The notes beneath the pieces are model-generated. The model ran no database searches. It was not told the origin of the DNA and saw only the letters and a program-made list of their open reading frames with translations. DNA of 64,000 nt from Salminus brasiliensis (Eukaryota > Chordata > Actinopteri > Characiformes > Bryconidae), in NCBI RefSeq assembly GCF_030463535.1, contig NC_132887.1, positions 21,926,443-21,990,442 of the forward strand, written 5' to 3'. Made by a program: the position numbers and the translations under genes. Below are positions 19,975-32,474 of this stretch, piece after piece (position 1 is the stretch's first letter; each line of letters opens with the position of its first letter).

Positions 19975-20285
19975 AATGTATGAGCACCCTTGATCAAATG
20001 ACATGTATTATTGAGTTTCTAAGTGAAAAGATGCTGCACGTTCTCTGTAGAGAACACACTTCAGCACATTTTAATGCAAAACCTCAAATTATTTGCTGAA
20101 TTTAACGTGGCATGTACAAAAGGTCACCTTTTATATGTTATGTTTATATTTTCCCAATAACTTCAATTCTGCAAATATGAGCATATGAACAGGAAAGTTA
20201 TATTTGAGCTTGTTCTCTGCAAAGGATGTACTTGTTTTCACATAGAAAGTCAACAAAACAGGGGTGTGCAGACTTTTGCAGCTTT
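19975..20285. mobile_element. Small nonautonomous DNA element with GTGTGCAGACTTTTGC end
   Basis: About 310 bp. The two ends are imperfect inverted repeats: TATTGAGTTTCTAAGTG near the left matches the reverse complement of CACATAGAAAGTCAACAA near the right. The right terminus GGGGTGTGCAGACTTTTGCA matches the Tc1-like terminus also seen at 38285-38935. Confidence 0.65.
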
Positions 20286-21354
20286 AAATAATGGAGGTAG
20301 GAAGCGGTATACTGGCTGCCATTTGCTTTTTGCATAAAAATAGTGCAATAGTACAGAAATGGATGTATTTTTGTTGTTATGTTTTGACTGGAGAAATATA
20401 ATTTACATTTGTAACTCAGGAAGCACTTTCACTTCAATTTAATTAATTTTTTGTCTTATAGCACTGCTTGATGTCACTGAACTGAATGTATAGTAGTCAT
20501 GGACTAGGGTTAGGGTTCCTGTACGTCCATTCAAATCGATAAGTGGAACGTCTGCACTGTTCTTTCATTGAAATACATTTCAGCTTCATTAGCATAACAA
20601 AGAGATGCGTGTAGGCCCGAAGAAATACATGTAAAGGCAGGGTGATATAATATTTTGGAATGTAATTAGTCATTTGTATGTGAGGAGGGGGTGGGGGTGG
20701 GGGTTCTGCTCAATCATATTTTTTGTGTAGTCAAGCAAGAATGAAGAATGTGCTTAAGCCAAAGTTGCACGGCCTAGTTCGTAAGTGTTGAAGACTTGTG
20801 TTTGTTCAAAGGTCTGCGCTTGCACAGGTTGCGCAAACAACTGTGCATTTTAAAAGAAAGTTCAAGCCTTGCAACAACGTATCGCTTGTCAATGTGTCAC
20901 CCTACCAAGTCATGCTTGGGAGTAGTTAGCCATACTTTCTGAACATCTCTCATTTACTGTGTTTTGTGGAAACCACCATCAATGATCAAATCTAGGCACT
21001 TGGGTGCAGCCTATCAAAGTAAAATGGGAAGGTAGGGGGCGGGGCAAATGCTAGGCACATATTCATGCATTCACAGTTACTTTAGAAAGTGATTTTTGGG
21101 GCTAATTTTGAATAGATATCGAATATCGAATAGATTTTGACCTCAGAATCAGCCCTTGACTTCCCCTCTAGTAACAAGTATTTAATCTTTTAGTTTAGTT
21201 TAATAGTTTGAGATAAAATTAGGGTTGTTTAAGTACTTTCAGAAAGTTACAAACATGGATAAGGTTTACATTGATTGTGGGACCTGAACACCAGTAATTG
21301 CAGGCAATGCTGTTTCTGTTAATCATAAGAAATATGATATGAAAGCTCAAGACT

Positions 21355-21600
21355 AGTTTTGCTGGTAGCTGGTTTCAGATGGTCTAATCTGGTCTTTATT
21401 GGTCAACTCGGCTGAAGAGCTTGACGTCCACACGAATTTTCAGTTAGACTAGCTGGCCTAGCTATGGTTTACCAGCATGGTCAAGCTGGTCATACTTTTC
21501 AACAAGCTTGAATAGACTGGTTGACTAATTGGGTCAGGTCGGTCATGCTGGTAGACCAGCTAAACCAGCTAGTCAAACTTGCCCTATGCTGGCCTGTGCT
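21355..21600. mobile_element. Palindromic small element (AGCTGGT/ACCAGCT arms)
   Basis: Dense in AGCTGGT, CTGGTCTAA and their complements ACCAGCT and TAGACCAGC, so the strand can fold on itself across about 245 bp. This is typical of palindromic fish MITEs. Confidence 0.65.
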
Positions 21601-22080
21601 AAGATGCTATGCTGAAATGATTTAGACGGCCATGGAGCATTTGAACAGTTCATAAGGAGGCGATCATCACAATGTTGGGACAGCTGATGAATGAAGCCTC
21701 GTGTGAAGAAAAGGAAACGTTAGCAGCCTAGCTATTACCCCCAGTTTTTGTACCGGCAAAGAGAAGGACACATTATCTTTAGCTAGGCATTTACTCGAGG
21801 TGTCCCCAAAACACATTTTTATTATTTTTTTTTATTTTTTATTTTTTTTGCTGTGCAATATCATACATTTGTATTTCTACATTTAACTAAACTACTACCA
21901 TCAGCTATGTGGAAAATATGTACTTTACAGCAAAAAAAAAAAAAAATGTCAACATGCTGCTGAAACAAGGCTAGTGCTGTTAAAATGGCTGTGACTGTTA
22001 CGATGAATGCCTAGAAATAAACTCTGTGGAGGTGGAGATATGTGCTGTGTCCTGTGTGCGTGTGTGACCCCTCTTTCTCC

Positions 22081-22440
22081 TGAGGTGGAGGTGAGTCCGC
22101 TTTCGGGCTGTTGGTGAAACTCCACTGTCCCGCCGAGGTGTTTCGTCGTCATGGTAACGCGCGGCCGGACTGTTTGGCAGGGCCTGATTTCAGCACACTG
22201 AACTCGCTCAAATCGTTCACTCACTTGGCGGAGAGACTTTCCACCTTTAGCGTGTTCGATGGGAAACGAGACGAGACCGTGGGAAAGGGAAATGCTCGCT
22301 GTTTCCGTGTCGAGTTCTTCAGCAGGAGCCGTCGCTTCTGGCTGCTACCGGCCGAGTGAGGTTCAGAGAGCCCGTGTCTGAGAGGCAGCACTAGCTAGAG
22401 GCCAGCCTGTGGTTGTGTGTGTGCACTGAGGCAGAAGGTG
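22081..22440 (+). promoter_or_regulatory. CpG-richer region, probable heatr4 promoter and first noncoding exon
   Basis: CpG density rises sharply (CGCGCGGCCGG context near 22160) against an AT-rich background. A good splice donor (GAAG then GTGAGT) at about 22439 could end a noncoding exon that joins the acceptor at 23323, 18 bp before the heatr4 ATG. Confidence 0.5.
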
Positions 22441-23341
22441 AGTGAGTATCTCTTTAGTAAACATTGTCTTGTAGACTAAAGGAAACGGTAGATTTCTTTT
22501 CTTGCACTCTTCAATAATAATAAGGTCGATGTTACAGGTGTGTGCTGTATCCAAGGACCGTGGCCAGTTATCTAGCTAGCTAACCCATTGATGTAGGCTG
22601 AAGTCCAGAAATCAGTACAAGTATGGACCAATAGAAATAATGTACACTGACTTCCATTCAGAGTTAAGAACGTTTCTGCCTTCTTCTGGAACATCACCAT
22701 TTTGGAGATCCATGTTTTTTTCATGTCAGTGGACAGCGATTATATATAGAGTATTTGATGATGTTAAATACAATGTTCTGAGATGCATTTCAAAATAGCT
22801 ATATAGTTATTTTTGTGTACTATTGTAGTGATTGCTGTCAGTGATGTCAGTCAAGGTCATGGTGGTTACAGTTAAGCAATATACAGTGTGGAGAGGACAT
22901 TCTTCTGTATGGTTTGCTGACCAGTAATGTTTGTGAAACAGGTTCTGACCATCAGACATCTGTAACACTGACGATACAGATGTTAATGACACCACCACCT
23001 CTGACACTCCTGATAACGGTAACTATGATATTGATGATGAGAGAAGATGAAGATGACTACCAGAACACTCTGCAGCAAGTACCAAGAGTCATTATAGACG
23101 TTATATCATGTAATAAGTCTGCTGGAAATCTTCAGTAATCTTTTAAAGCATAGAAATAATACAACAGAAATTTCTTTTTTTTTTTTTTTTGCAGAGTGGG
23201 AAAAGTTGTGGGTGATGGAATAATGTTCATTATCTTTATTGTTACAAAAACATTTACATATCCTAGTTATGAAGAGTCCTAATAATGGCTAATAACTGTT
23301 CATTTGTAATTTGATCTTTACAGCTCAGTTGACCAAGACTG

Positions 23342-26300
23342 ATGGATTTACAGCAGCGATCAAAAGGCAGTATGGAACAGTACCACTCTCGCAGAAGGAA
23401 ACAGATTTACACACAGTTTCTCCAAAATGCCTCTGAGGGCCTGTCCTTTTCTCAAGATGTCATGTGGGAGATGGGGGCAGATGGCATTTCATACAGCAAG
23501 GCTGACTTCAGTTGGCTTTTCCAAGTTTCCGGGTCTTTGGCACCAGGTACCAGATTAAAAATCAGAAAGAAAGCAGGAACAAAAGCATTACCATGGCACA
23601 CTGATCCCAAAGCCAAGGAGAAAAAGAGAGACTTGGCGGTCCTTCCACCATTAGAGACCATACACTGTAACTCACTGACAAGCAGGGACTCATTTATGAT
23701 TCCTGGTCACAAAGTTGGAATACTGGACTCTTTTAAAAGGACAGGGTTCAAAAGGGCCTCAACTGTGTGCAGTTACCTCAAAGAGGATCAGGAAGAGCTG
23801 GGCAGGAACAACAAGTGGGATGAGGATGTGCTGAAGAAACTCTCCAAAACCACTGCCCAGTGGATTGTCAGTCAGCAGATCCCCAGAGAGTGCCACTGCA
23901 AGGCAGGCCTGCAGTCACTGCTAAAGGATCAGTATGGTTCAGCAAGTGCCACAGACCTGGTAACTGACGAGCCCATGTGTGAGGAGGACTTCAGTGGGTT
24001 CTATGATGCACCCAAACCCAGCACTGAGCCCCAATCCCTGCACAGAAGCAAGTCTGAGACACAGTTACCACTTCATTACAGGTGAGTGAAATACAGCTTT
24101 ATTCAGTTGTTTATTCCTTTATGCCTTCACAATTTGACCCTTGTCAGAGATGCTCAGATCCTTACACTTCCAATGTCCTGCTTCCAACACATGACTTTCA
24201 ATAAGTGATTGTTTACTAATATGCCTAATATGTATGCCCTACCCCACCCTTTAACAGGTGCCATGTAAGCTAATCAGTGTTTTTCCACTTTATCTGTCAG
24301 TGGTTTTAATGTTATGGCTGATCAGTTTACATATCCTCTCTAAACGCAACTACAATAATGGTTTATTGTATTGTTAATTGGATTGTGACTTGCTAAAATT
24401 GATTATTAGATATAGAGTCAGCCCAGTATTAGGTGTACACTGTGAATGCCTGTGTGTATCACTCGGTCTGCAGAGATGAGAAAATTGGGTTCAACCAGAC
24501 AGCAACGGCTGTGACTGTTAAACAGATGGAGCCCCCGAAACCCCCTCGTCTGCAGGACTGCCTGAACCCCCGTGCTGGAAAATATGTTTATCACACCCAT
24601 AATGACTTTGAACAAGAACTCTACTCAGGTAAACGAAATGTAGCTCTGGCTTTCTGAAGCATGGGACTACAGCAATATGTATTTTAGATCTTAGCTTCTC
24701 ACTGATTCCACTGATGGACATCCATGAGCAACAGTGGAAGACACTGATAGATAATCATCAGGGAAAACGTTAAGCTGTTGTGTGGCTCTCCAGGACCAGC
24801 TTGTCGATCCACCTTGAAGAAAACCCTCTGTATAAGTCCAGTGTTTTTGTGATTTTTAGGAATAGCCAAACAAGTGCATCAACAAAAGAGAAGGAACTTC
24901 GACCGCATCACCATGGACAATAACTCAGAGTACCAAAAGAACCTCCAGGAGTTGTTTCCATGTGGTCCAGAGAAGTGGACACATTCTCCAGGGGTTGGAA
25001 TGCTTGGTGCGACTGAAGGTTTGTGTTCTGGACATTTTCTCACACGCTGGAAATGCATTTATATTGAATTTCATATTTTTTCACCTTCTGCAGAGATGGG
25101 TAGGGTGGAGAAAGGGGCACGGCGATGGGTAGATCTGCCCACCAATGCTGATTATGCCTTAGAGCTGGGGCTCAGGCCTCCTGACCATAGTGGACAAGAA
25201 CCAAGAACGCACCAGCAACAGGTTCGCTACAACCCTTTGCCGGAACTCTCTTCCCTCCGCTACGCAGTGGTGGAGTGGAGGAATGCCTGGAAGCTCAGTA
25301 GGTTTCTGCACCTTTACCTTTACCTTTACACTGTACAGCATTATATTACCATTAAATCAGGATCACTTTTTTCAGTCATTTACAATAGTAATTCAGCCTT
25401 CGCATGAACAAGCTTGCCTTCTCTGAGGGAAAGAGCTTCCTCTTCCTCTTCTTTTGTAAAAGTGACATATTGTCCTTTCTCCAGACAGTGCCTGGAAAAG
25501 TGTGACTGTTGAGGGTTTAAAGAAGGCTCTCACTGACCTTCACTACCATGTGCGGGTGGCGGCTATTGCGATTTGTGCATTGCGAGCAGTAAACAGATCA
25601 CAAAAGAAGCTGGATGGAATTACAACAGGTTAGTTTGTCAGTGAAGTCAATGACCGGGGCCTATGTTCCTGAAGTTTTGATCCTAGATCAGCTCTCTGTC
25701 TCTTAGGAATCTTTATGAATACAGATTTTGGTCAAATTTACTGAATCATCTCAGTCCTAAAGCCTACAGCTAATTTGCCCCCACAACTGTAGGTGTATGA
25801 ACCATTAAAGATCCATGCAAATCTAATTATTGAGGCTTCAATTAACATAGCAACAGTTTAATTTCATCTTTCAGGAAATTAATTAGCATAGTTTTGGGCA
25901 GCTTCATTTTACACTGACATGAATATAAAGTGTAACATGTCTGATGTAACTTAACTACACTATAGTACACATAACACTTATGTACAATAATGGCATACAA
26001 TCACTCTTTCCAATCCTTAAAAGTGACATAGCGTTTACCTGTCTTAATAATAATTGACTTGTCAATTTGGAAAAAAAAAGTTAAGTTACTACTACTAAAT
26101 GGGTTTATTTTATTTTATTTATTCCACATAAATATTTGTGTCTATTTGTGAATATTTGGTTAGCTCAGTATGGTCAGGGATTGGAGGAGGCACCAGTCCC
26201 TCCAGACCTGCAGCCCATTCTCCTCTCTACTCTGAGTGACCCAGTGAAGAGAGTTCAGATGGCAGCTGCTGTGTGCCAGTATGCCATGGGTACACCCAAT

Positions 26301-27236
26301 GCCAGTGCACGGGAAATACTGCAAAATGCACTACACCAAGGTGAGTGTGGAGCCTGGTCAGATGCTTATTAGAAGAAAACAAAGGTTGTATACTGTTGCA
26401 TTTGTTCGCCTGTAATGAACAGTTAAAGAAATGTTATGTTTGACCCCCTGGTGATGCTCCAGCTATCTGTAGCCAGGAGTTCAGGGAGTAGGATAACTGG
26501 ATAGCAGAATAGCAGTTCAAAAAGATGTGCTCGCTGATTTCACGCGCCACTCTTCCATATATACAAAATGTCTGTTACTATGAATATTATAGTTACATAA
26601 ATAGAACTGTAAGATAAACTCCAAAAGTTAAAAATAAAACATTTTAGTTTTTTCCAAGATATTTTACCTTGATTAGCTTAGGGCTATGCCTTGCCAATGG
26701 CTTGTTCACAACCATCAAAATTAGAACTCTTTGGCTGCAATGAGCTAAAGTATTCTTAGAGTGAAAAAAATATGCAGAATTTCATGAAAAGAACACCTCT
26801 TTAACTGTTAAGCACTGGGATGGGGATCATGCTTTGGGCTTGCGTGGCAGCCAGTGGCACTAGAAACAGTTTCCTGGAAGAGGAAAGAACAGATACAATA
26901 AAGTACAAAGTACAAAAAGCGCAAGCTGAAGTTTTTTACATTTACCTCACAGTCCCCCAACCTAAACATCATTAAAAATATCTGGCTAGAATTTAAAAGA
27001 GCAGTGCATGCAAGACAACCCAACATCTTACAGAACTAGAAGCCACTCACGTGCAAGAATGGCTCCCAAACCAAGCTGTTGTACTTGAAAAGGGGGTGTT
27101 ACTAAGTACTTACCATGCAGGGTGTCTAAACTTTAGCTTTAAACACTTTACCTTTATTCATTATTTTTGAAAAAGTGAAAGCAGAAAGTAATCTTGCTTA
27201 AAATATAAAATAACTATTTTAATCACTTATTAAACA

Positions 27237-27275
<39 letters not shown>

Positions 27276-29801
27276 CACATATACACACACACACACACAC
27301 ACAATTGTTCTCCTTGATAAATAATGAGATCCATTTGTGTGGCCTTACAGATTCTTCAGGAACGGGGGCAGACAGCTGGGTTGCAGCACAGTGTCTAGCT
27401 GTGGAGGGTGAGGCCAGTCGGACTGTTGTAGAAAGACTACTCACCCAGCTCTTCCTCAGCAAGGCACCATCAGACAGAGATCAAGCGGCCACCCTGCTAG
27501 CCAGCATTAGTACCAAAACTGTAAGTTACTTTGTGTCTTTTGTAGAAATTCTGTGATAAACAAGTGATTGTTTCAATACTGCCTCAAATCAAAAGAATAA
27601 ATGTTTGAAACTATACCAGAGATATGTCCCTCATCCACTTCCATAGGTCACCAAGACCAGTCCAGACCAAGCCTTTTCTTTCTTTTCTTTTCTTTTATTA
27701 TTTTTTTTCGCAAAACACCTTAATGTCTAACATTACACATTACAAGTGTAGACACTCATTATTTTATACTACATTTTTTTTTTGCACTACTGTTCAAAAT
27801 ATTAGGTCCATGAGGAACGTTTGGAGGTTCTTATGGTGCTAACCTTTCTTAAAGGTTCCACAAAGCACTATGAGAGGTTCCTCCACAAAATGAAGAACTT
27901 CCGAAAGTTCCACAAGGATCTTAAACTTTTAACGGTGTAGTCTTTAAATCGTGATTATGACCATATTCTTTTACGCAAACATGCTCTAACATTATGGTGC
28001 CTAAATGTACTGTACTTCTCTCTATTCACTTCTCCTTTTCTCCATGCTTACATTGTTGGTTACCATTCAAACTTAAGATAAACTAAGTTGGACTAATCTC
28101 CTTAGACTCTAGTGCGCTCTCGTTTGGCAGAGGAGTTGAACTGCGCTAACTGGAGAACCAGAGTGATGGCCTGCAACACCATCTCACGGCTCAAGTGCCC
28201 AACAAACAAGGTTCTTCAACTCACACCAGTGCAACACTAATCCTGAATGCTCAACTAATAACTGGACTTATATCTAGTAGATAACAGCTTAACATCATTA
28301 GATTAATGATGACTGTTGCTTTTATCCAGGACCTTGTCAACAAGTTGATGCACCTGATGTGGAATGACTGGAGTGGTGTGGTGCGTCAAGCAGCAGCACA
28401 AGCTCTGGGCAAACTGGACATGGGCAGCGGCGTTCATGATGAGCTGATGTACTGGACTCCTCTGGACAGATAAGAACAAGCCTGCCTGTACCTTAAACGC
28501 TTAAATGTGTCATTCTTTTGGCAGAGTCAAACTGGAAGAGGGTCCAACTTCTTGGCGAGTAGGGGCACTGGCTCTTCTTGGGCAGCTGAAGATAATGACT
28601 GCAAAGATGCTGCCTGCTTTCCTGCGCTGTATGAACGATGACTTTGTGGTCGTACGTAAACAGGCCTGCCTGACTGCTGCCTCCCTCATGCTGAAAGATG
28701 AGATGGTACGGACTGATCCGGGTATCTGGGCTTGTCACTATTTGAGTAGCAACACTGATGGAGGCCAACTAAACGAAGCAAACAAGTTCAATAAAACCAG
28801 ATGTTACTGACGAGAGTACACAAAGTAACCAAATCTGAACATTCTCACTGACATTCTCACTTTTTTATTTCAGATCATGGATCAGCTCACTGAGTTAATG
28901 CAGAACGATACATCTTGTGATGTAAAGGTGGCAGCAATCAACGGTGAGATTCGGTAGAGGTAGCAATAGATTCTTCAAAAACTTTCAAAAACTTCATACA
29001 GATTTGGATGATCCAAAAACGCCCCTGGAATTGAGCTAGTGTTAAAAGTGACCAGCTTGCTTTTTCCTAAATTGTTTGTAACCTTGGCAGATTTTTTTCA
29101 ATGAACCATTCCTCAAAGTCTTAACTTTTTGTGGCTTTTGCGCAGCTTTAGGGAAAATTGGGTGTCTGACACCCATGCTTGAGGAGCTCTTGCTGTGGGC
29201 ACTTCACCATGAGGAAGATCCCCAAGTGCGCATTGCTGCCTGTGAGGCTGTGAGGATTTTAGGGGTGAAAGGTCCAGCCCTACAGCATCTCCTGCAGGAG
29301 CGTTTTATCCTAGAACCCAACCCCCAGGTTCACAGGTCTGAGCTGATTTGGGATAGAACTTTGCGGGAATTTTAAAATGTACTAGGGAGAAAAATCTTGT
29401 AATGTTAATACAAATAACACAATTCTATCTGTATTTCATTTCTTGTCACCAAGGCACATTGTGAAACTGATAGAAAGCTACGGCTACAGTCTGGAAGGAG
29501 ATGAAGGAATAGTTCATAGGATAACAGAACAGGTGAGTTTGCTAGAAATGTTTGACTTCATTTGCTCATGTATAAGGTTTCTTGTGGAGGTTTTTAAGAT
29601 TTATGTTCCTCTTACACTGCTGGTCTGCAGGTACAGGAGCTCTGCTCAAAGAACATCATTATTGAGAAAGTGCTGCTACTGGAGGAGCTGGCACAACTAC
29701 AGCAGCATCAGAAGAAGCTACAGCGAAAAGAAAGGCGGTCAGCAGCTTCAGTCATGTCTTCTACTGCTACAGAAAAATATCTAAGGTGTAAAAACCCATG
29801 A
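23342..29801 (+). CDS. heatr4: HEAT repeat-containing protein, probable HEATR4 orthologue, complete
   Basis: Fourteen coding exons: 23342-24081, 24474-24628, 24860-25018, 25094-25297, 25485-25628, 26164-26340, 27351-27520, 28106-28210, 28330-28448, 28525-28705, 28874-28943, 29146-29335, 29454-29532 and 29631-29801. Phases close to an 887-residue protein. Residues 1-420 have no recognised domain but are basic and Trp-rich (TTAQWIVSQQIP; VVEWRNAWKLNSAWKS across an exon junction). Residues about 420-805 are an array of HEAT helices, for example LTDLHYHVRVAAIAICAL, DDFVVVRKQACLTAASLM and EDPQVRIAACEAVRILG. A Gln/Leu-rich coiled tail lies at about 840-870. HEATR4 has no established biochemical role. 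The assignment rests on the conserved middle (GQLKIMTAKMLPAFLRC, then DDFVVVRKQACLTA) and the overall layout. One donor (28449) is a judgement call; see findings. Confidence 0.8.
25629..26163. other. heatr4 intron, no recognised feature
   Basis: 535 bp of AT-rich intron. I see no repeat or exon in it. Confidence 0.6.
26705..27145 (+). mobile_element. Tc1-like element, 3' half remnant
   Basis: Lies in a heatr4 intron. The order of words follows the second half of a common fish Tc1-type transposase: AATTTCATGAAAAGAACACC, GGGGATCATGCTTTGGGCTT, CAGTCCCCCAACCTAAACAT, GCAGTGCATGCAAGACAACC. It ends with GGGGGTGTTACTAAGTACTT and a terminus-like GCAGGGTGTCTAAACTTT. Stops and indels make it dead. The 5' half of the same family is at 34905-35535. 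Confidence 0.8.
27237..27303. repeat. (TA)n followed by (CA)n microsatellite
   Basis: About 30 bp of pure TA, then mixed TA/CA, then CA, lying 48 bp before the acceptor of heatr4 coding exon 7. Confidence 0.95.
27800..27960. repeat. Fragment of an AAGGTTCTT-type palindromic element
   Basis: The repeated words GAGGTTCTTATGG, AAAGGTTCCACAAAG and GAGAGGTTCCTCC alternate with near-complements. It is related in style to the element at 61893-62124. Limits are approximate. Confidence 0.4.
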
Positions 29802-30206
29802 AAGTTTTTAGTAAATTACTATATTCAGTCCAGATTTATTGTTTTAATGGTTTTATTTTCAATACTGCAGCACTAAAACACTTGTCAACATCAACAGACG
29901 GTCCCCAAGTTACCAAGTCTCTGCAAAGTATTTAGCATGTTGGATTAATGGTAAAAGGTGCATTTAAAGTTAGATGCTTTCTCGGATAAAAGTGGGAAAT
30001 ATTTGTGTTAGAAAGAACTAAACAAAGCAGAAGAATAAAGGAAAAAGCTGAAATATTTACAAAAACTTTACAAATTCTGAGATTATATTGAAAATGCTTT
30101 TTTTAGCTTGAATCTGGTATTTGTACAGGAATCTTCCAGCCCACCAAACGAGGCCCACAAGCTAACACTAATTATACAGCTCTCTTCAAAAGTGTGACAG
30201 ATTGTG

Positions 30207-30212
30207 AATAAA
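30207..30212 (+). terminator. Polyadenylation signal of heatr4
   Basis: AATAAA on the plus strand, about 405 bp past the heatr4 stop. Confidence 0.5.
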
Positions 30213-30232
30213 GCCATGATTACAGAAACACT

Positions 30233-30238
30233 TTTATT
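30233..30238 (-). terminator. Polyadenylation signal of haus2
   Basis: TTTATT on the plus strand, which is AATAAA on the minus strand, about 118 bp past the haus2 stop. Confidence 0.55.
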
Positions 30239-30355
30239 CAGTTAATCAGTGTTTTGGTTTCAGTTGCTCTGTTTACGACCTCCCTGTATTGGACCAGTGA
30301 TGGTTTCTGAAATGTGTGCCGTTTTCACGTATGGTTGCAGACGTTTACCATTCTC

Positions 30356-32474
30356 TCAACTAGACGTATCTTTGATATCTTCCTTTGGTTGGCCCTGTCG
30401 CTGAAGCACTTGCTTGGTCAAACTCTCCACCTCTGTGACCTGAGCCAGGAGCTGCGTCATGGCATTGTTCTGATTAAAACAGAAAACAGAGAATTTGTCT
30501 GCAAACAACGTTAATTTTAATATGGTTCAAAACAGCATACATACATTCAATCAATGGCAAAAAAAAAAAGGGGGGGGTTAAGAAAGAAACTAGATGTATG
30601 GCTGTAAATGGAAAATGATTGTAAATTCTTATTTCAAGTCTTTTTGATCATTGACAAACAATATTCATATATGACAAAGTACATAATGATAAATAAAAAA
30701 TACTCTCTACTGTTAAAAGCGTAGAAATGGTGTTAATATGCAAGTTATTAAAAAAAAAATTTTGCTATACAGTTCCCCCTTCAGACAGCGGCAGTACTTA
30801 CCAGATTACTCAAAGATTCATCAGTGGCTGGAATTGAACGGACCATCTGTATTTTCTTCTCCAAGTTCTCGATGAACTCCACCATCATTCCCATTAGCTC
30901 GACCACATACCTGCAGATAAATGCAGCGTGTTTATCAAAGCACATATTCTCTGACTGAGGATCAGTGACAGTTGCAAAAAAGAAAAAAAAACAAATCATA
31001 TATTTTCCTAGAAACTTCATAGAAACAAAAGAACAAACACTCTTCATGAGAACAATTTTATTTCCATGTATCAAACACAGTATACAGTGTCAAAAACGCT
31101 GACCTGTGAAGATCAACCTGTACTGGCAGGTTCTGCTGACAAAGAGGTTTCATTAGCCTTTGCCGCAAACTTGTCTGTTCTCTCAAGACGTCCTGAAGGT
31201 GTGACGTAAACTGCTGTAATGACGCAAACCGCTGGCCTATAAAAACAAAAAATGGCAGGTAAAAAAATACATAACATTTCCTGAAGGTCTCAGTGATTAC
31301 ACTTTTGTTAGATTTGTGAAAGGTAGAAACTTAAACTTATTACTACGAGACAGAATTTAAAATGGGCTTTTGTCACATGTCCATTTTGATGTTGCAACTT
31401 TAAGGAGGTTGAAAATGGAGACATGGTGTATAAGGTTTTATATAAACCTGTTCAAGCTGTTCAGTTGCCGTATTTCACTATTCTGTCATTTCACATTTAA
31501 TTGGTTTTGAAAACAGGTCTTAATTAATGATGTTTTACATATTGTAGAAAAAAAACCTTGTTAATGTGAATCTGGCAGTTGTTCTTTACATTTACATTTA
31601 CGGCATTTAGCAGACGCTCTTATCCAGAGCGACTTACAAGGTAACGCGTATTACAGAGGCGGGCCAATGTAGTGTTAGGAGTCTTGCCCAGGGACTCTTA
31701 TTGGTGTAGCACAGGATAGTCACCCAGACTGAGAATCGAACCCTGGGCTCCCACATGGTGTAATAGCTCACTAGCTGCTAGTGGTTTTATCTGTTGTGCC
31801 ACACCAACCACAATTTTATATTGTATCGACATTTCATGATGAACTGACCAACAGAAATGCTCCCTAAAATCTTTTTACTTTCTTTCCATTGAAAGTTAAG
31901 ATGTTTTCCTCCATCTCCTGTAAAGTTGCCATTTTGAAGATAGATTTTTGTGGCTGACATCATTAAGAGTGGAAAGGAGAATTGACCTCTATCCAGACTA
32001 TATGATCAGTTAAAATCCATACACTTAGAGACAGTGTGTAGCACCTACTGAGATAGTAATGATGAGTCACATCTGCAGTGTTTTTCTCCAGTGTTAGCAG
32101 CTCCAAATCCAAACTCACCTGAAAACACAAACACACAGTCATTATGAGTCATTTTAGAAGAACCCAGTTATACCTGGTGTCGAAACTGGACACTATGTTG
32201 GGTCTAATGTCTTCCAACCTGGTCAATCTCATGCTTCATCCTGTTGAGCTGCTCAGCTTCAAGCAGGCGAGGGGAAAACACCTCTGGTTCTCGTGGTACT
32301 GCGTCGAGCTCCTTCTGTGAGGGGAACAGATGATGGTCAAACCTCTTAATCTGGTAATCGATCACATAAAAATGGTGTTTTGCCTCGGCTCACCTGGGAC
32401 ATCGTGCCAGAGTGAACACATCTCGACAGGACCTTTGCTGCTGGCGTCACTGAGTAAGGATTGGGGTCCCACAT
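30356..32474 (-). CDS. haus2: HAUS augmin-like complex subunit 2, complete
   Basis: HAUS2 (CEP27) is one of eight augmin subunits that recruit gamma-tubulin to spindle microtubules for branching nucleation. Six exons on the minus strand: 32394-32474, 32219-32314, 32049-32118, 31104-31236, 30802-30910 and 30356-30469. Phases close to 200 residues; human HAUS2 has 235. Diagnostic stretches are ELLTLEKNTADVTHHYYLS (human LELLKLEKDTADVVHPFFLA-like) and TSLRQRLMKPLCQQNLPVQV, followed by DLHRYVVELMGMMVEFIENL. The protein is mostly helical, as expected for augmin. The ATG starts MWDPNPYSVTP, aligning with the human NPWDP..AP start region. The C-terminus is shorter than in human, ending KEDIKDTSS. 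The gene is transcribed away from adprs (head-to-head, 1,374 bp apart) and toward heatr4. Confidence 0.95.
31587..31811 (+). repeat. SINE-like element, copy 1 (family A)
   Basis: Lies in a haus2 intron. It starts with GGCATTTAGCAGACGCTCTT and CCAGAGCGACTTACAAG, a tail sequence common in fish SINE/LINE repeats. It continues to a GTTGTGCCACACCAACCA end. A second copy with the same start-to-end order is at 47678-47874. Confidence 0.8.
31836..31956 (+). repeat. Copy 2 of the GGACCAATAGAAATGC small element
   Basis: Partial copy (right two thirds) of the element whose fullest copy is at 60363-60621. Shared words are ACCAACAGAAATGC, TTCCATTGAAAGTTAAGATG and CTCCTGTAAAGTTGCCATTT. Confidence 0.75.

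Larger units (their letters stand above)
19456..22080. other. tmem151b 3' UTR and spacer before heatr4
   Basis: A consensus AATAAA lies at 19633-19638, 178 bp past the tmem151b stop, so a short 3' UTR is plausible. The rest holds a small DNA element (about 19975-20285), a palindromic element (about 21355-21600) and T-rich low complexity near 21820-21850. No gene is visible. Confidence 0.6.
29802..30355. other. Shared 3' flank of heatr4 and haus2
   Basis: 554 bp between two convergent stop codons. It holds AATAAA for heatr4 (30207-30212, also 30034-30039) and the reverse-strand AATAAA for haus2 (30233-30238). There is no other feature. Confidence 0.7.

Noticed and set aside
22111-22359. 82-codon plus-strand open frame in the CpG-rich region upstream of heatr4
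   Set aside because: It has no recognisable domain and lies in a probable 5' UTR or promoter; openness is expected in CpG-rich sequence.
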